This document shows, one piece after another, positions 6,802-7,240 of a stretch of 7,240 nt of DNA. Made by a program: the position numbers and the translations under genes. The notes beneath the pieces are model-generated. The model was not told the origin of the DNA and made no database searches. It saw only the letters and a program-made list of their open reading frames with translations. Where the stretch lies: NCBI GenBank assembly GCA_050943675.1, contig JBMNPP010000139.1, positions 1 through 7,240 of the forward strand. The letters run 5' to 3'. This DNA is from Brooklawnia sp050943675 (GTDB lineage Bacteria; Actinomycetota; Actinomycetes; Propionibacteriales; Propionibacteriaceae). How positions within the stretch are numbered: the first letter of the stretch is position 1; every line of letters begins with the position of its first letter.

Positions 6802-7240
6802 GACTGGGCACCTCCGACGACGGAAAGGAAGAACGATTCGAGGCTCTCGCCCTGCCGGGCCAGGCGGGTGGGGTAGACGTCGGCCGCGACCAGGGTGCGC
6901 AACACCAGTTCGGCGTCGTCAGCGTGGTGCGGCAGGCGCACTGTGCGATCAGGCATCACGATCTGCCCGGCGTCCGGGAAGGCCTGCTCGATGACGGTCA
7001 CCAGGCGCTCGGTGTCGGTGGCTGCGACCTCGAGGAACTGCCGGGTCTGCGCCTCCAGTTCGGCCAGGGTGAGCTTCATCCGTACCTGGCCGGAGTCGAT
7101 GATGATGTAGTCGGTTGCTGTCTGGAACAGCTCTGGCAGGTTGTGGCTGCTGATCAGGACGGTCAGGCCCCTTTCGATCGCCAACTCCCGCACCAGCCGC
7201 CGAACCTCCACCACACCCAGCGGATCAAGGCCATTCACCG
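6798..7240 (-). CDS. ABC transporter ATP-binding protein, C-terminal part (5' end beyond the window)
   Basis: The frame is open to the right edge. The first complete residues read VNGLDPLGVVEVRRLV, which is the D-loop region that follows the Walker B aspartate/glutamate in ABC ATPases, so Walker A, the Q-loop and the signature motif lie beyond 7240. The H-switch is present as LISSHNLPEL, with the histidine about 30 residues later. After that, an accessory C-terminal region of about 100 residues (TDYIIIDSGQVRMKLTLAEL onward) is typical of drug- or peptide-exporter ATPases of the BcrA/CcmA type. A GTG at 7238 is only an internal valine codon, not the start. The gene is the upstream partner of the permease, overlapping it by four bases, and powers export by ATP hydrolysis at the inner face of the membrane. 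Confidence 0.92.
   Translation of the reverse strand, partial: VNGLDPLGVVEVRRLVRELAIERGLTVLISSHNLPELFQTATDYIIIDSGQVRMKLTLAELEAQTRQFLEVAATDTERLVTVIEQAFPDAGQIVMPDRTVRLPHHADDAELVLRTLVAADVYPTRLARQGESLESFFLSVVGGAQS
6811..6815 (-). promoter_or_regulatory. Ribosome binding site GGAGG for the permease, inside the ATPase coding end
   Basis: On the minus strand GGAGG lies nine bases before ATG 6801, within the last codons of the ATPase gene, consistent with translational coupling through the ATGA overlap. Confidence 0.6.

Overview
The window is GC-rich by eye (not computed), with codons mostly ending in G or C and GTG starts. The families are typical of a high-GC Gram-positive bacterium: an SF1 helicase with a coiled-coil insert, a secreted class-C-like serine hydrolase with membrane segments, and a two-component kinase beside an ABC-2 exporter. 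An actinomycete is the best guess. Nothing here fixes a genus.

Layout. (1) Positions 1-1867, plus strand: the C-terminal part of a DNA2/NAM7-type superfamily 1 helicase, whose 5' end lies outside the window. It is cut by one in-frame TGA at 395-397, and the same frame is open on both sides, so it looks like a recent nonsense mutation. (2) 1868-2105: non-coding, with a strong RNA hairpin and a likely promoter. (3) 2106-2477, plus: a small carboxymuconolactone-decarboxylase-family protein. (4) 2474-4456, minus: an exported serine hydrolase with intact SxxK, YxN and HGG motifs and four C-terminal membrane helices. It shares the palindromic stop CTAG with the CMD gene. (5) 4579-5049 (possibly from 4510), plus: an unrecognised four-helix membrane protein, divergent from the hydrolase. 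(6) 5038-7240, minus: a three-gene operon in the order ABC ATPase (partial), ABC-2 permease, short sensor histidine kinase. The first two genes overlap by ATGA and the kinase follows after 51 bp.

How the genes work together. Only the minus-strand operon at the right end is a clear functional unit. It resembles kinase/ABC modules that sense and export or resist membrane-active peptides, and a response regulator would be expected beyond position 7240. The hydrolase and the four-helix protein may share a divergent promoter region, but no functional link is visible. The CMD protein and the helicase appear to be independent genes.

I found no tRNA, rRNA, CRISPR array, insertion sequence or attachment site. 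I do not see a convincing new multi-gene system. The most notable points are the single-stop helicase, the two overlapping convergent gene ends, and the kinase/ABC operon whose regulator is not in view.
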